This document shows positions 55,580 through 63,904 of a stretch of 64,000 nucleotides of DNA, piece after piece. The position numbers and the translations under genes are program-made. Source of the DNA: Saccharothrix sp. NRRL B-16348 (GTDB lineage Bacteria > Actinomycetota > Actinomycetes > Mycobacteriales > Pseudonocardiaceae). The stretch's first letter is position 1, and each line of letters begins with the position of its first letter. The stretch spans positions 136,679 through 200,678 of the forward strand of contig NZ_LGED01000200.1 of the NCBI RefSeq assembly GCF_001280085.1, in the 5' to 3' direction. The notes beneath the pieces are model-generated. The model had not been told where the DNA came from. It ran no database searches and was given only the letters and a program-made list of their open reading frames with translations.

Positions 55580-57076
55580 TCACCCGCCGAGGATCGAGGT
55601 GAGCACCCGCGAGGCGGGCTCGATGAGGTCCAGCAGGAAGCGCGGGAAGAGTCCGATGACGATCGCCAGCACGATGAGCGGCGCGATGGAGGTCGCCTCC
55701 GGGGCGGTGAGGTCCCGGAACGGGCCGTTGGGCGAGCGGAACGAGCCCATCAGCAACTGCTGCAGGGCGCGTAGGAACAGCGCGGCCGTGATCAGGATGC
55801 CCAGGAAGGCCACGGCGGTGGATACCGGTGCGCTGCCGAGCGACCCGGTGAAGATCTGGAACTCGGCGATGAACCCGGAGAAGCCCGGCAACCCCAACGA
55901 GGCGAACGCGGCCAGACCCGTCAACCCGGCGAAGCGCGGCGCCTGCGCCGCCAACCCGCCGTAGCGGTCCATCTCGTAGGTGCCGCCGCGCTCGTAGAGC
56001 ACACCGGCAAGCAGGAACAGCGCGCCGGTGATCAGGCCGTGGCTCACCATCTGGGTGACCGCGCCGGTCACCGCGAGCGCACGGGCCTGCGCGTCGGACG
56101 ACGAGATCACCCCGGCCGCGCCGACGGCGAGGATGACGTATCCCATGTGGTTGACCGACGTGTAGGCGATCATCCGCTTGAAGTCGCGCTGTGCCAACGC
56201 CACCAACGCCCCGTACACGACGCTCACCACGCCGATGACCACGAAAACCATCGCGTAACTCCGCCAGGTGTCCGGCAGCGCGGGCATGGCGATGCGCACG
56301 AAACCGTAGGTGCCCATCTTCAGCAGCACGCCGGCGAGGATCGCCGACCCGGCCGCCGGTGCTTCGGTGTGCGCGGGCGGTAGCCAGGTGTGGAACGGGA
56401 TGGTCGGCGTCTTGATCGCCAGTCCCAGAGCCAGTGCCGCCAGCACCAACGCCGCTATGGTGCCCTTGCCCGCCAGCGGGTCCTGGCGGATCAGTTCCAC
56501 GATGTCGAAGGTGTGCGGTACGGCTGCGAGGTACAGGCCGATGAACCCGAGCAGCAGTGCCAACGAGCCGAGGAACGTGTAGAGGAAGAACTTCAGCGCG
56601 GCGCGGGCCGCGTCCCGATGGCCCCAGCCGGCGATCACGAAGTACATGCCCACGATGGACAGGTCGAAGAAGACGAAGAACAGGATGAGGTCGAGCGAGA
56701 CGAACAACCCGAGGCACACCGTCTCCAGGAACAGGAACAGCGCCGCGTACGACCGGACCCGTCGCGTCTCCCGCGCGGAGTAGATCGCGCAGGCCAGGAA
56801 CAGCACCGTCGTGAGCGCCACCAGCGGCAGGCTCAGCCCGTCGACGCCGACGTGGTAGCCGGAGTCCACGCTCGGGATCCAGCGCCGGTCGACCTCGTAG
56901 GCGAACCCGGATTCCCCAGGTCGGTAGCCGATCCACAACGCGACGACGAGCACCAGGTCCAGCGCGCTCGCCGCGATCCAGATCGACCGCACGACCCGGT
57001 CGCTCACCCGGGGCAGCGCGAGCAGCGCCACCGCCACGGCGACCGGTAGGAAGACCACGATGCTGAGCACGTTCAC
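55580..57076 (-). CDS. nuoM: NuoM-like subunit of the complex-I-like operon
   Basis: A 498-aa multi-helix protein of the Nqo13 family. 'GVLLKMGTYGFVRI' carries the conserved Lys, and 'QRDFKRMIAYTSVNHMGYVIL' is the typical broken-helix region. The conserved Glu of TM5 (FWE..L in NuoM) is replaced: the segment reads FFVFFDLSIVGMYF, with Asp instead. That conservative change is unusual for active antiporters. It starts at GTG 57076, overlapping nuoL's end region within 2 bp, and precedes nuoN. Confidence 0.9.
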   Translation of the reverse strand: MNVLSIVVFLPVAVAVALLALPRVSDRVVRSIWIAASALDLVLVVALWIGYRPGESGFAYEVDRRWIPSVDSGYHVGVDGLSLPLVALTTVLFLACAIYSARETRRVRSYAALFLFLETVCLGLFVSLDLILFFVFFDLSIVGMYFVIAGWGHRDAARAALKFFLYTFLGSLALLLGFIGLYLAAVPHTFDIVELIRQDPLAGKGTIAALVLAALALGLAIKTPTIPFHTWLPPAHTEAPAAGSAILAGVLLKMGTYGFVRIAMPALPDTWRSYAMVFVVIGVVSVVYGALVALAQRDFKRMIAYTSVNHMGYVILAVGAAGVISSSDAQARALAVTGAVTQMVSHGLITGALFLLAGVLYERGGTYEMDRYGGLAAQAPRFAGLTGLAAFASLGLPGFSGFIAEFQIFTGSLGSAPVSTAVAFLGILITAALFLRALQQLLMGSFRSPNGPFRDLTAPEATSIAPLIVLAIVIGLFPRFLLDLIEPASRVLTSILGG

Positions 57077-57077
57077 C

Positions 57078-58973
57078 TCATCCTCGTCCGACGACGATCA
57101 CCAGCAACGCCAGCACCGCGAGAGCGACCACGGCTTGGGCGTAGTAGTGGTGCAGCCGGCCGGTCTGCGGCCGCCTGGCCACACGGCCGAGATCACGCGT
57201 GACGCCCGTGATCCACCGCACCAGCCGGTCCACCGACCAGTCGACCTTCGCATCGGCGACACGCGCCACCACGCCGCCCAGACCCGCCGTCACGCGCACG
57301 CCACCGTCCACGAAGCGGTCGTCGAAGCGGGCGAGCAACCCGGCGAGCGCGACCACGGGCGTGCCGAAGCCCCTGCGCACCCCGGCGTCCAGCACCCGGT
57401 CGTCGAAGCGGGCCAGCAACCCTGCGAGCCCGACCACCGGCCCGCCGACGCCCCTGCTCACCAGCGCGTCCAAGTGCAACCATGCGGACAGCGCCCGCAC
57501 CCGGCCCGCGAGAACGTCCGAACCGCGACGAGTCGACGCCGCCGCTGACCCAAGCGCGACCAAGGCGATCACCGCGGACAGCACGGCCTCCCACCACCGG
57601 GAATCGCCCAAGCCGAACACCGCACCCAGTCCTGCCGCGCCGACCGCCAAAACGGGCAGCGGCCACTGCTGAAGTCGTGTCACCACCCTCGTGCCACGTT
57701 CCTCGGTGTCGAACTCGGGGCTCACCGCCGGCGGTCCCCACAGCAGGAACAACGCCCGGCCCGCGTACAGGCCGCTCGCCACCGCCGCGGCGAGTCCCAC
57801 CACGTACAGCGCGGAAGAAGAGTGCAGTGCCGAGCTCAGCACGGCGTCCTTGGTGAACCAGATCGACAACGGCGGCACACCGGCCAGCGCGACCGCTCCG
57901 ACGCCGAAGCTGATCCCCACCACCGGATAACGCCGCCCGACGCCACGCAACGCATCCAGATCCTTGGTACCCAAAGCCGTGAGCCAGGCGCCCGCGCACA
58001 GGAACAGCAAGCTCTTCGTCGCCGCGTGCGAGACCAACTGCCCGGTACCGGCCGCCAGGCCACCGGCGCCTGCGGCGAGCACCATGAACCCGACCTGGGA
58101 GCACGTCGAGGCGGCCAGCAACTGCTTGAGGTCCCGCTGCACCACTGCCACCGCGCCGAGCACCAACGCCGTCAGCGCGCCGACCCAGGCGACCACCGCG
58201 GCCGCCCACCCGGTCGCACCGAGCAGGGGCTGCACCCGGAGCAGCAGGTACGCCCCCGCCGCGACCATCGTGGCCGAGTGCAGCAGCGCGGACACCGGGC
58301 TTGGGCCGGCCATCGCGCGGGACAACCAGAAGCTGAACGGCAACTGCGCCGACTTGCCGAGAGCCGCCACGACCACACCCGCCGCCGCCACGTCCCGCCA
58401 CCCCGGCTCGATCTCCGGCAGATCGGCCAGCGCGAGTCCACCGGAACCACCGGCCAGCATCGCCCCCGCGGCCAGGTAGAGGCCGAGGTCGCCGGTCCGC
58501 GTGGTCAGGAACGCGACGCCGCCCGACGCGACCCGGTTCTCGTCACGCCACCAGAAGCCGATGAGCGCGTAGGAGGTCGCGCCCATCACCTCCCACGACA
58601 TCAGCAGCGCCGTCATCGTCGTCGCGGTGACGGTCACCAGCATCGCGCCCGCGAACAGCAGCACCAGCCCGAAGAACCGAGCCCGAGCGTCGCTGATCTC
58701 ACCGGCCGAGAACACCAGCACTGCCAGCAGCACGGCGGTCACGGTCACCACCATCACGGCGGACAGCCCGTCCACCGCCAGCCCGACCGGAATACCGTCG
58801 AGCAGCGGCGCCGACACCGCCGGACGCGTGACCGCGACCCACATCGCCAGCACGAGCACGACGACACCGGTGCCCACGGCGGCTGCCGAGGCGAGTCGAT
58901 CGGCCCGCCGACCGACGACGGCCAGCACGGAACCGATGACGACCGGCACGGCTACGAGCAACCACAGCAGCAC
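57078..58973 (-). CDS. nuoL: NuoL-like subunit of the complex-I-like operon
   Basis: The 631-aa protein matches NuoL with conserved Glu in LLMSWEVMGATSYALIGFW and Lys in GKSAQLPFSFWL, plus 'SPVSALLHSATMVAAGAYLLLRV'. So its antiport apparatus looks complete. The C-terminal part differs from standard NuoL: instead of a long lateral helix it has a repeated unit, (G)xPVVxLAGLLARFDDR, present twice back to back near residues 525-575, and a final helix. It starts at GTG 58973, 4 bp after nuoK, and is followed by nuoM. Confidence 0.9.
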   Translation of the reverse strand: MLLWLLVAVPVVIGSVLAVVGRRADRLASAAAVGTGVVVLVLAMWVAVTRPAVSAPLLDGIPVGLAVDGLSAVMVVTVTAVLLAVLVFSAGEISDARARFFGLVLLFAGAMLVTVTATTMTALLMSWEVMGATSYALIGFWWRDENRVASGGVAFLTTRTGDLGLYLAAGAMLAGGSGGLALADLPEIEPGWRDVAAAGVVVAALGKSAQLPFSFWLSRAMAGPSPVSALLHSATMVAAGAYLLLRVQPLLGATGWAAAVVAWVGALTALVLGAVAVVQRDLKQLLAASTCSQVGFMVLAAGAGGLAAGTGQLVSHAATKSLLFLCAGAWLTALGTKDLDALRGVGRRYPVVGISFGVGAVALAGVPPLSIWFTKDAVLSSALHSSSALYVVGLAAAVASGLYAGRALFLLWGPPAVSPEFDTEERGTRVVTRLQQWPLPVLAVGAAGLGAVFGLGDSRWWEAVLSAVIALVALGSAAASTRRGSDVLAGRVRALSAWLHLDALVSRGVGGPVVGLAGLLARFDDRVLDAGVRRGFGTPVVALAGLLARFDDRFVDGGVRVTAGLGGVVARVADAKVDWSVDRLVRWITGVTRDLGRVARRPQTGRLHHYYAQAVVALAVLALLVIVVGRG

Positions 58974-58977
58974 GCCG

Positions 58978-59283
58978 TCAGCCCTTCAGATCCGTGGCCA
59001 TGTCGGTCATGTCGACGTCCCGGCTGCGGAAGATCGCTGTGGTGACGGCGAAACCGACCGCCATCTCGATGGCCATCGCGGTCACCGCAAGCAGCACGAT
59101 CACCTGCCCGTCGCCGCGGTCGGGCGAGGTGTGGAACCAGAACGCGGCGGCGCCCACGATGACCGCGTTCACCATCAGCTCCAGCCCCATCATGATCATC
59201 ACGATGGACTGCTGGGACAACGCGCCGTACAGCCCGACGCTGAACAGCGCGGACGCGAGCAGCAGGAAAGCCGGGAGGCTCAT
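58978..59283 (-). CDS. nuoK: NuoK-like subunit of the complex-I-like operon
   Basis: A 101-aa three-helix protein. Both proton-path glutamates of NuoK are present: Glu35 in MMGLELMVNAV and Glu73 in AMAIEMAVGFAV. It overlaps nuoJ by 4 bp. The length equals that of E. coli NuoK (100 aa), and the start at ATG 59283 is supported by family alignment. Confidence 0.92.
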   Translation of the reverse strand: MSLPAFLLLASALFSVGLYGALSQQSIVMIMMGLELMVNAVIVGAAAFWFHTSPDRGDGQVIVLLAVTAMAIEMAVGFAVTTAIFRSRDVDMTDMATDLKG

Positions 59284-59843
59284 CGGCCCAGGCCTCCCCG
59301 GATCGGGTCACGCGGGCGTTCGCGCTCCAGCCGGTCGCCGTAGCGGTCGTAGCGGCCCCGGTGCGTGGCCAGGACGACCGTGCACACCATGGTCGCGAAC
59401 AACGCCAGGCCGAGCACGATCATGACCAGCATCTTCGACCCCATCAGGGCTTCGCCGAGTTGCATCGTCGGGTCCTCCGGCCGCGGAGCGGACGATGTCG
59501 GCCACGGTGTGAGCAGCACACCGGACGCGAGCAGGACGAACGTGCCGACGGCGATGGCCAGCGAGCCTTTCTGGTTGTGCACCATCGTCATCGGCATCAG
59601 GCCCGCCGGGTTCATCATGTACATGATCATGAAGACCGCCATGACGACCATCTCCATGATCATCATGAGGATGACCAGCACGCCGAGGTAGGGCAAGTCC
59701 AGCAGCAGCACGGTGCCCGCCGCGAAGATGAACGACGCCAGCAACGCGAACGTGGCGCGGGCCATCGAGTCCACTCGGAACACCGCGACCCCGGTCGCCA
59801 CGGCGAGCACCGCGCACACCCAGAACAGCACGTCACGCCACAC
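59280..59843 (-). CDS. nuoJ: NuoJ-like subunit of the complex-I-like operon
   Basis: A 187-aa five-helix protein with the NuoJ segment LPYLGVLVILMMIMEMVVMAVFM, in which the Met-rich helix 3 replaces the usual VGAIAVLFLFVIMM. A loop and a C-terminal tail of charged residues follow (HRGRYDRYGDRLERERPRD). It starts at GTG/ATG 59843, 6 bp after nuoH, and overlaps nuoK (ATGA). Confidence 0.85.
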   Translation of the reverse strand: MWRDVLFWVCAVLAVATGVAVFRVDSMARATFALLASFIFAAGTVLLLDLPYLGVLVILMMIMEMVVMAVFMIMYMMNPAGLMPMTMVHNQKGSLAIAVGTFVLLASGVLLTPWPTSSAPRPEDPTMQLGEALMGSKMLVMIVLGLALFATMVCTVVLATHRGRYDRYGDRLERERPRDPIRGGLGR

Positions 59844-59849
59844 CGGAGA

Positions 59850-60770
59850 TCACCTCCACACGACCACGACGGACACGAACAACGCCTGGAGCAACATCGT
59901 CGGGATCAGCACCATCCACGCGATCTCCTGGAACCTGTCCACCCGGATGGTCGGGAACCGACGTCCGGCCCACACCAACAGCGCCAGCACGGCGGCGGTC
60001 TTGATCACCGACCACAGCCAACCGGGCAGCAGCGGCCCGTTACCGCCGCCCAGGAACAGCGGCACCGCCATCGCCGCGCCAGACGTGAGCAGCAGCCACC
60101 GCCCGGCGACGAACACCAGTCGGTCCACACCCGACAGCTCCGCCAGCACGCCGCCCGCCGCGTCGGCTCCGGTGGCCTGGTCGAACGGCCGGGAGAACGC
60201 CATGGCCGGCACCGACACCAGGTAGACGACGAACGCGATCGGCATCCAGACCACGAACCACACCTCGTCCTGCGCCGCCACGATGTCGCCCACCCGCAGC
60301 GACCCCGCGCCGAGCGCCGCGGTGATCAGCGCGAACATGTGCGGCAACTCGTACGCCAGGCCCTGGGCAACAAACCGGTAGCCGGCCACCAGGCCGAACG
60401 CCGAGTTCGCGCCCCAGCCCACCAACCACACTGCCGCCCAGGCAACGACCTCCATCGCGTTGAACCACACGACACCAACCGACAGGTCGCCGACCACCCA
60501 GTCACCCAACGGTGTGGCGGCCGACGCCAGTACCGCCGCAACCAGCAGCACAACCCCGCCCGCTCGCCACAGCGTGAAGTCGGCGGCGAGCGTGCCGCGG
60601 CGTTGCTGCACCAAGAGCCCAGCTGTGGCACGGAGTGGTCGGGCGAAGTCGAGCGGGGCGCCCGCGGCCTTCGACGCCAGCACGGAGTCCAACGAGGCGG
60701 CTGCCAGCGCGAAGGCGACCAGGACCAGCGGCAACAGGAGGCCGCCCCACCACGCTGTCTCCTCAACCAT
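59850..60770 (-). CDS. nuoH: NuoH-like subunit of the complex-I-like operon
   Basis: A 306-aa eight-helix protein of the NuoH/Nqo8 family; 'LAYELPHMFALITAALGAGSL' and the C-terminal 'PTIRVDRFQEIAWMVLIP' are family blocks. In normal NuoH a loop reads R-x-PFDL-x-EAE-x-E and its glutamates help gate the quinone cavity; here it reads RPFDQATGADAAGG, so those acidic residues are gone. This suggests changed or absent quinone coupling. It starts at ATG 60770, overlapping the NuoB-like gene by 8 bp. Confidence 0.88.
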   Translation of the reverse strand: MVEETAWWGGLLLPLVLVAFALAAASLDSVLASKAAGAPLDFARPLRATAGLLVQQRRGTLAADFTLWRAGGVVLLVAAVLASAATPLGDWVVGDLSVGVVWFNAMEVVAWAAVWLVGWGANSAFGLVAGYRFVAQGLAYELPHMFALITAALGAGSLRVGDIVAAQDEVWFVVWMPIAFVVYLVSVPAMAFSRPFDQATGADAAGGVLAELSGVDRLVFVAGRWLLLTSGAAMAVPLFLGGGNGPLLPGWLWSVIKTAAVLALLVWAGRRFPTIRVDRFQEIAWMVLIPTMLLQALFVSVVVVWR

Positions 60771-61878
60771 GCGCGTGCACCCGCCGGCCGAGGTCCAAGC
60801 CCACGCCGGCCACGATCAATCGCGCGGCGGACAACTCCGTACCGACCAACAGGTGCGGGAGGACGTCCGACGAGAGCGTCTCGTCTTCTCCCTCGATCCA
60901 GCGGTAGAGGCGATCAAGGGTATCGGCGCCCTCATGCTCGCCGATACCTGCCAGCGACCACCGCAGCGTCCGGGAACGCCGCACCCGCTTGGCCCAGCGG
61001 TCCAGTTGGGGTTCGGGTGTCCACCCGGCCAAGATGTCGTCTCGCAGGCCTCGTGCAGTGGTGGCCGCGTCCTGCCAGCCGGCGACGGACAGCAACCTGG
61101 CCGCGCTGTCGAGCCGGTGGACGAGCGCAGGGTCGGCAACCTCTTGGTGCCATGACGGGTGATGCCCACCGTCGAGCAGTTCCACCTGTGCCTCTTGGAC
61201 CACGTCTCCCTGCAGGACCGTGTGAACGATGAGACCTTCCGGCCAGTCCGGCAGGGCCGGGCCCAGCGGAACGTGCAGCACATCGAGCATCAGACCGTCG
61301 CGGTCGGCCGCGCGGTCCGCCATCGGCACCCCACCGGGCATCTCCGTGCCGGACATGTCGTGCCCGTGGTGACCGCCGTGCGTCGAATCGGTGTCAGGTT
61401 CTTCCTCGCGGTGCTGTTCTTGGGGATCGTGTTGGTGAACCGCCTCGTGCCGGTGGCCACCGTGGTCCGCGTTCGGTGTGGCGGACCCGCAGGACATGCC
61501 TGAGCCGCAGGACATCTCGTGTGCGTCCCCAGGAAGCTCCGCCGGTTGATGAGCGGCTTCGTCGCGTTGGCGCACCCGGTCGTGCAGTCGATCGACTGCG
61601 GCGTCCAGTGCGGTCGGCGCTTCCGTCGCGGCGGTGACGTGGGTGCGTGCCCGTGGAAGAGGCATGGCGTGCCACACGCGGTCGATGTAGGTGTCCAGTC
61701 CGGATGTGGGCCGGCCGGCGACAACGAGCAGGTTCGCCTCGGCCGGACTGCTCGCGGTCGACCAGCCCCGTTCCCGGATGACCCGTTCCACGGCGAAGCG
61801 AGCGAGGGTGCCGCCGGGCGAGGTGATGACGAAGGGCCGCGGGGGAGTGCGCTTGAGGAACCACTCGATCAGGTCCAT
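60763..61878 (-). CDS. NuoB-like protein, cysteine ligands lost, with a His/Met-rich insert
   Basis: The 371-aa protein begins like NuoB (PFVITSPGGTLARFAVERVI, and SGLDTYIDRVWHAMPLPR in place of the NuoB C-terminal motif). But the four Cys that bind cluster N2 are absent; residues 1-95 contain none. Residues about 135-195 are rich in His, Met and Cys (EMSCGSGMSCGS, HGGHRHEAVHQH, HGGHHGHDMSG), a metal-binding composition. The C-terminal 190 residues form a soluble domain of unknown fold. ATG 61878 was chosen because it overlaps the nuoA stop by 10 bp. It could anchor a non-standard redox or metal module to the membrane arm. Confidence 0.7.
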   Translation of the reverse strand: MDLIEWFLKRTPPRPFVITSPGGTLARFAVERVIRERGWSTASSPAEANLLVVAGRPTSGLDTYIDRVWHAMPLPRARTHVTAATEAPTALDAAVDRLHDRVRQRDEAAHQPAELPGDAHEMSCGSGMSCGSATPNADHGGHRHEAVHQHDPQEQHREEEPDTDSTHGGHHGHDMSGTEMPGGVPMADRAADRDGLMLDVLHVPLGPALPDWPEGLIVHTVLQGDVVQEAQVELLDGGHHPSWHQEVADPALVHRLDSAARLLSVAGWQDAATTARGLRDDILAGWTPEPQLDRWAKRVRRSRTLRWSLAGIGEHEGADTLDRLYRWIEGEDETLSSDVLPHLLVGTELSAARLIVAGVGLDLGRRVHAHG

Positions 61879-62210
61879 CGGAACACGCCTTCCCGCCAGG
61901 CGTACCAGACCCCGGCCATCAACACCGAGAGGAAGAGGAACATCTCGACCACCGCCGGCGTGCCCAGCTCCGCCACGACGAGCGTCCACGGGTACATGAA
62001 GACCATCTCCATGTCGAACGCGAGGAACACCATCGTGATCGTGTACCAACGCACGTGATAGCGGGAGACCGCGTGCTCGCTCGGCAGGTGCCCGGAGAGG
62101 AACGGCGACGCGTCGGTCATCGCCGCGCTCAGGCGGAACAACGTGGCCGCGCCGTACAGCGCCGCCACCGAGGCGATCGTCACCGCCGGCAGTGTCACGA
62201 GGCCGGTCAT
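61869..62210 (-). CDS. nuoA: NuoA-like subunit, first gene of the complex-I-like operon
   Basis: The 113-aa, three-helix protein has the conserved block YHVRWYTITMVFLAFDMEMVFMYPW, with the family's FDxE acidic pair. It is the promoter-proximal gene of the operon nuoA-(NuoB-like)-H-J-K-L-M-N. ATG 62210 lies 73 bp from the M56 peptidase gene, which ends toward it on the same strand. No nuoC, D, E, F, G or I is present after it. Confidence 0.88.
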   Translation of the reverse strand: MTGLVTLPAVTIASVAALYGAATLFRLSAAMTDASPFLSGHLPSEHAVSRYHVRWYTITMVFLAFDMEMVFMYPWTLVVAELGTPAVVEMFLFLSVLMAGVWYAWREGVFRWT

Positions 62211-62282
62211 GTTCCCCGACTATCCACGGTCGTAGATTTTAGGGGCCGGACGATCGACTCGCGACCGATGCGATCGACGACG

Positions 62283-63221
62283 TCAGTGGCAGGCGACCAG
62301 GATGACGGCCAGCAGTCCGGTGAACGCGGCGATCACCGGGATCACCATGGCCGCAACACAGGCCGCTCCGTAGGCCAGCAGGCTACGAGCCGAATCAGGT
62401 CGGCGGCGCGGGGTGGCCAGGAGTTCGAGCCTCACCTCGACCGAGTCCCGGCCCATCGCGAGCGCCGAGCCCGGTGTGCCGTTGCCCGACACCCCCAGCA
62501 GCGCTGCCCGGACGGCGTCGACCCCGCAGGCGCGGACGGCGGCGGCGTCGGCGGCGAGCTCGACCAGTTCCCGCACGACGGCGGGCGCGCGGCGGAACAA
62601 GGGGAGGAACGGCAGCGCGGTCGCCACCGCGTCACCGGCGGCGACAAGGAGGTGGTGCCTGCCGCGCAGGTGGGCGCGCTCGTGGGCGAGCACGGCGTCG
62701 ACCTGTTCACGGGTGAGCCGGCGGTGAAGTCCTTCGGTGGCGACGACGACGCCCGGCGTGCCCGCCAGGCTGAAGGCCAGCGGCTCGTCGTGGTCGAGCC
62801 AGAGCGTCGCCGGCGAGCCGGGTTCGCGATGGGCGGCGACCCGGAGCATCGCCAGGTGGTCCCGGCGCCTGCCCGCCCGCCGGCGTGCGCCTCTCACGCT
62901 CACGACCACCAGCCGGCTCAGGAGCCCGACCAGCAGCACCAGGCCGACGACGCCGCCGGTGGCCTCGACGCGCGGCGTCATGCCGTGGGTCAGCGACGAC
63001 CAGCACTCGTGCGCCAAGGCCAGCGCGTGGGAACCATGGTCGGGCAGGAGGAGCAGTGTCACGGCCAGGGCGGCGGTGGTCACGACGCTCACGGCAGACG
63101 CCAGCCAGGTCAGCAGCAGGACCAGTGGGTCGGTGCCGCGTGCGACCAGGCGCAGCAGCTGACGGGGTGCGAGCACGCCCATGAGCCCCGCCGTGACCAG
63201 CAACGCGGCGGCCACGGTCAT
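62283..63221 (-). CDS. M56-family membrane metallopeptidase (BlaR1-like)
   Basis: The 312-aa protein has four to five membrane helices and the zinc motif HERAH in AVLAHERAHLRGRHH near residue 185, with the HExxH glutamate and a downstream acidic ligand in 'ELAADAAAVRACG'. M56 enzymes pair with BlaI-type repressors and cleave them after a signal. Here it lacks a penicillin-binding sensor domain, as is usual in actinobacterial BlaR/M56 pairs. ATG 63221 overlaps the stop of the BlaI-type gene, so the two are co-transcribed. Confidence 0.92.
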   Translation of the reverse strand: MTVAAALLVTAGLMGVLAPRQLLRLVARGTDPLVLLLTWLASAVSVVTTAALAVTLLLLPDHGSHALALAHECWSSLTHGMTPRVEATGGVVGLVLLVGLLSRLVVVSVRGARRRAGRRRDHLAMLRVAAHREPGSPATLWLDHDEPLAFSLAGTPGVVVATEGLHRRLTREQVDAVLAHERAHLRGRHHLLVAAGDAVATALPFLPLFRRAPAVVRELVELAADAAAVRACGVDAVRAALLGVSGNGTPGSALAMGRDSVEVRLELLATPRRRPDSARSLLAYGAACVAAMVIPVIAAFTGLLAVILVACH

Positions 63222-63580
63222 CTCTTGCGCGACCTCCTGGGCAGTGCCTTGCGCAGCAGTTCGGTCTCGTGCTCGGACGCGGAGCGCGCGAAGTGCAGCA
63301 GCACACCATCCGGGTCGCCGGAAGCGTTGACCAGCTCGCGCACGGCGTTCGCCGCGGCTTCGGCACGGCTCGTCGTCGGCTCGTAGTGGTAGGCCTTGCC
63401 GACGAGTTCGCGCTGGACCCAGCCCTTGCGGTGCAGGTTGTCCAGCACGGTGAGCACCGTGGTGTAGGCGAGCTGCTTGCCGGTGTCGAGGTCGCTGAGG
63501 ACGTCACGGACCTTCATCGGCTCGGACGCGCGCCACAGCACGTCCATCACCGCTGCCTCCAACTCGCCCAGCCCGTGCAT
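63218..63580 (-). CDS. BlaI/MecI-family repressor paired with the M56 peptidase
   Basis: A 120-aa winged-helix protein (LGELEAAVMDVLWRASEPM), with recognition helix 'AYTTVLTVLDNLHRKGWVQR' and a dimerisation tail (LLHFARSASEHETELLRK). ATG 63580 follows AAGGGGG at 4 nt; an open extension to GTG 63598 is less likely. The upstream region has a 12-bp inverted repeat and a CTACTA-N7-TAGTAG dyad. Like other pairs it probably represses its own operon, and the signal may be metal or antibiotic; nothing here decides which. Confidence 0.92.
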   Translation of the reverse strand: MHGLGELEAAVMDVLWRASEPMKVRDVLSDLDTGKQLAYTTVLTVLDNLHRKGWVQRELVGKAYHYEPTTSRAEAAANAVRELVNASGDPDGVLLHFARSASEHETELLRKALPRRSRKR

Positions 63581-63587
63581 CACGCCC

Positions 63588-63619
63588 CCTTCGACCACGA
63601 CATGTTACGTGGTCGAAGG
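63588..63619. promoter_or_regulatory. 12-bp perfect inverted repeat over the BlaI-type translation start region
   Basis: CCTTCGACCACG (63588-63599) and its complement (63608-63619) flank an 8-bp spacer ACATGTTA. In mRNA it would form a hairpin covering part of the leader in front of the BlaI-type start; in DNA it could be an operator. It may also be a weak terminator for upstream transcription. Confidence 0.45.
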
Positions 63620-63640
63620 AGACCTCAGAAGACACGACCT

Positions 63641-63659
63641 CTACTAAGCGATATAGTAG
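63641..63659. promoter_or_regulatory. CTACTA-N7-TAGTAG dyad (BlaI-type operator candidate)
   Basis: CTACTAAGCGATATAGTAG has perfect 6-bp arms and an AT-rich spacer. It lies 61 bp before the BlaI-type start. BlaI-family repressors bind TAC/GTA-type dyads, so this is its probable operator. Confidence 0.6.
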
Positions 63660-63813
63660 GAGTGGGCTGGCGCTGCCCGCGCGCGGCCCGTGTCCGTCGA
63701 GATCCTCCCCCCTCCTCGGCGGCTGCGTCGGGTGAGCCGGGCGTGTGTCTCCCGTCCGGCTCACCCGATGTCTTCCTCGTCCTGCCGGCTCCGGGCCTTC
63801 GGGAAACTCCGAC

Positions 63814-63876
63814 TTGACATCCGCGTACCCCCAGGGGGTATGTTTCGGCCGCCCTACGGGGTACCCCCTCGGGGTA
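63814..63876 (+). promoter_or_regulatory. Promoter with two CsoR-type boxes before the terminal MFS gene
   Basis: TTGACA (63814-63819) and TATGTT (63839-63844) are separated by 19 bp, and the palindrome TACCCCCAGGGGGTA (63826-63840) fills the spacer. A second palindrome TACCCC-CTC-GGGGTA lies at 63862-63876. A dyad in a 19-bp spacer is a layout of metal-regulated promoters, and these are the CsoR-type sequences recurring in the window. Confidence 0.6.
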
Positions 63877-63904
63877 TAGGAACGAAGGACTGGAAGGACT
63901 TGTC

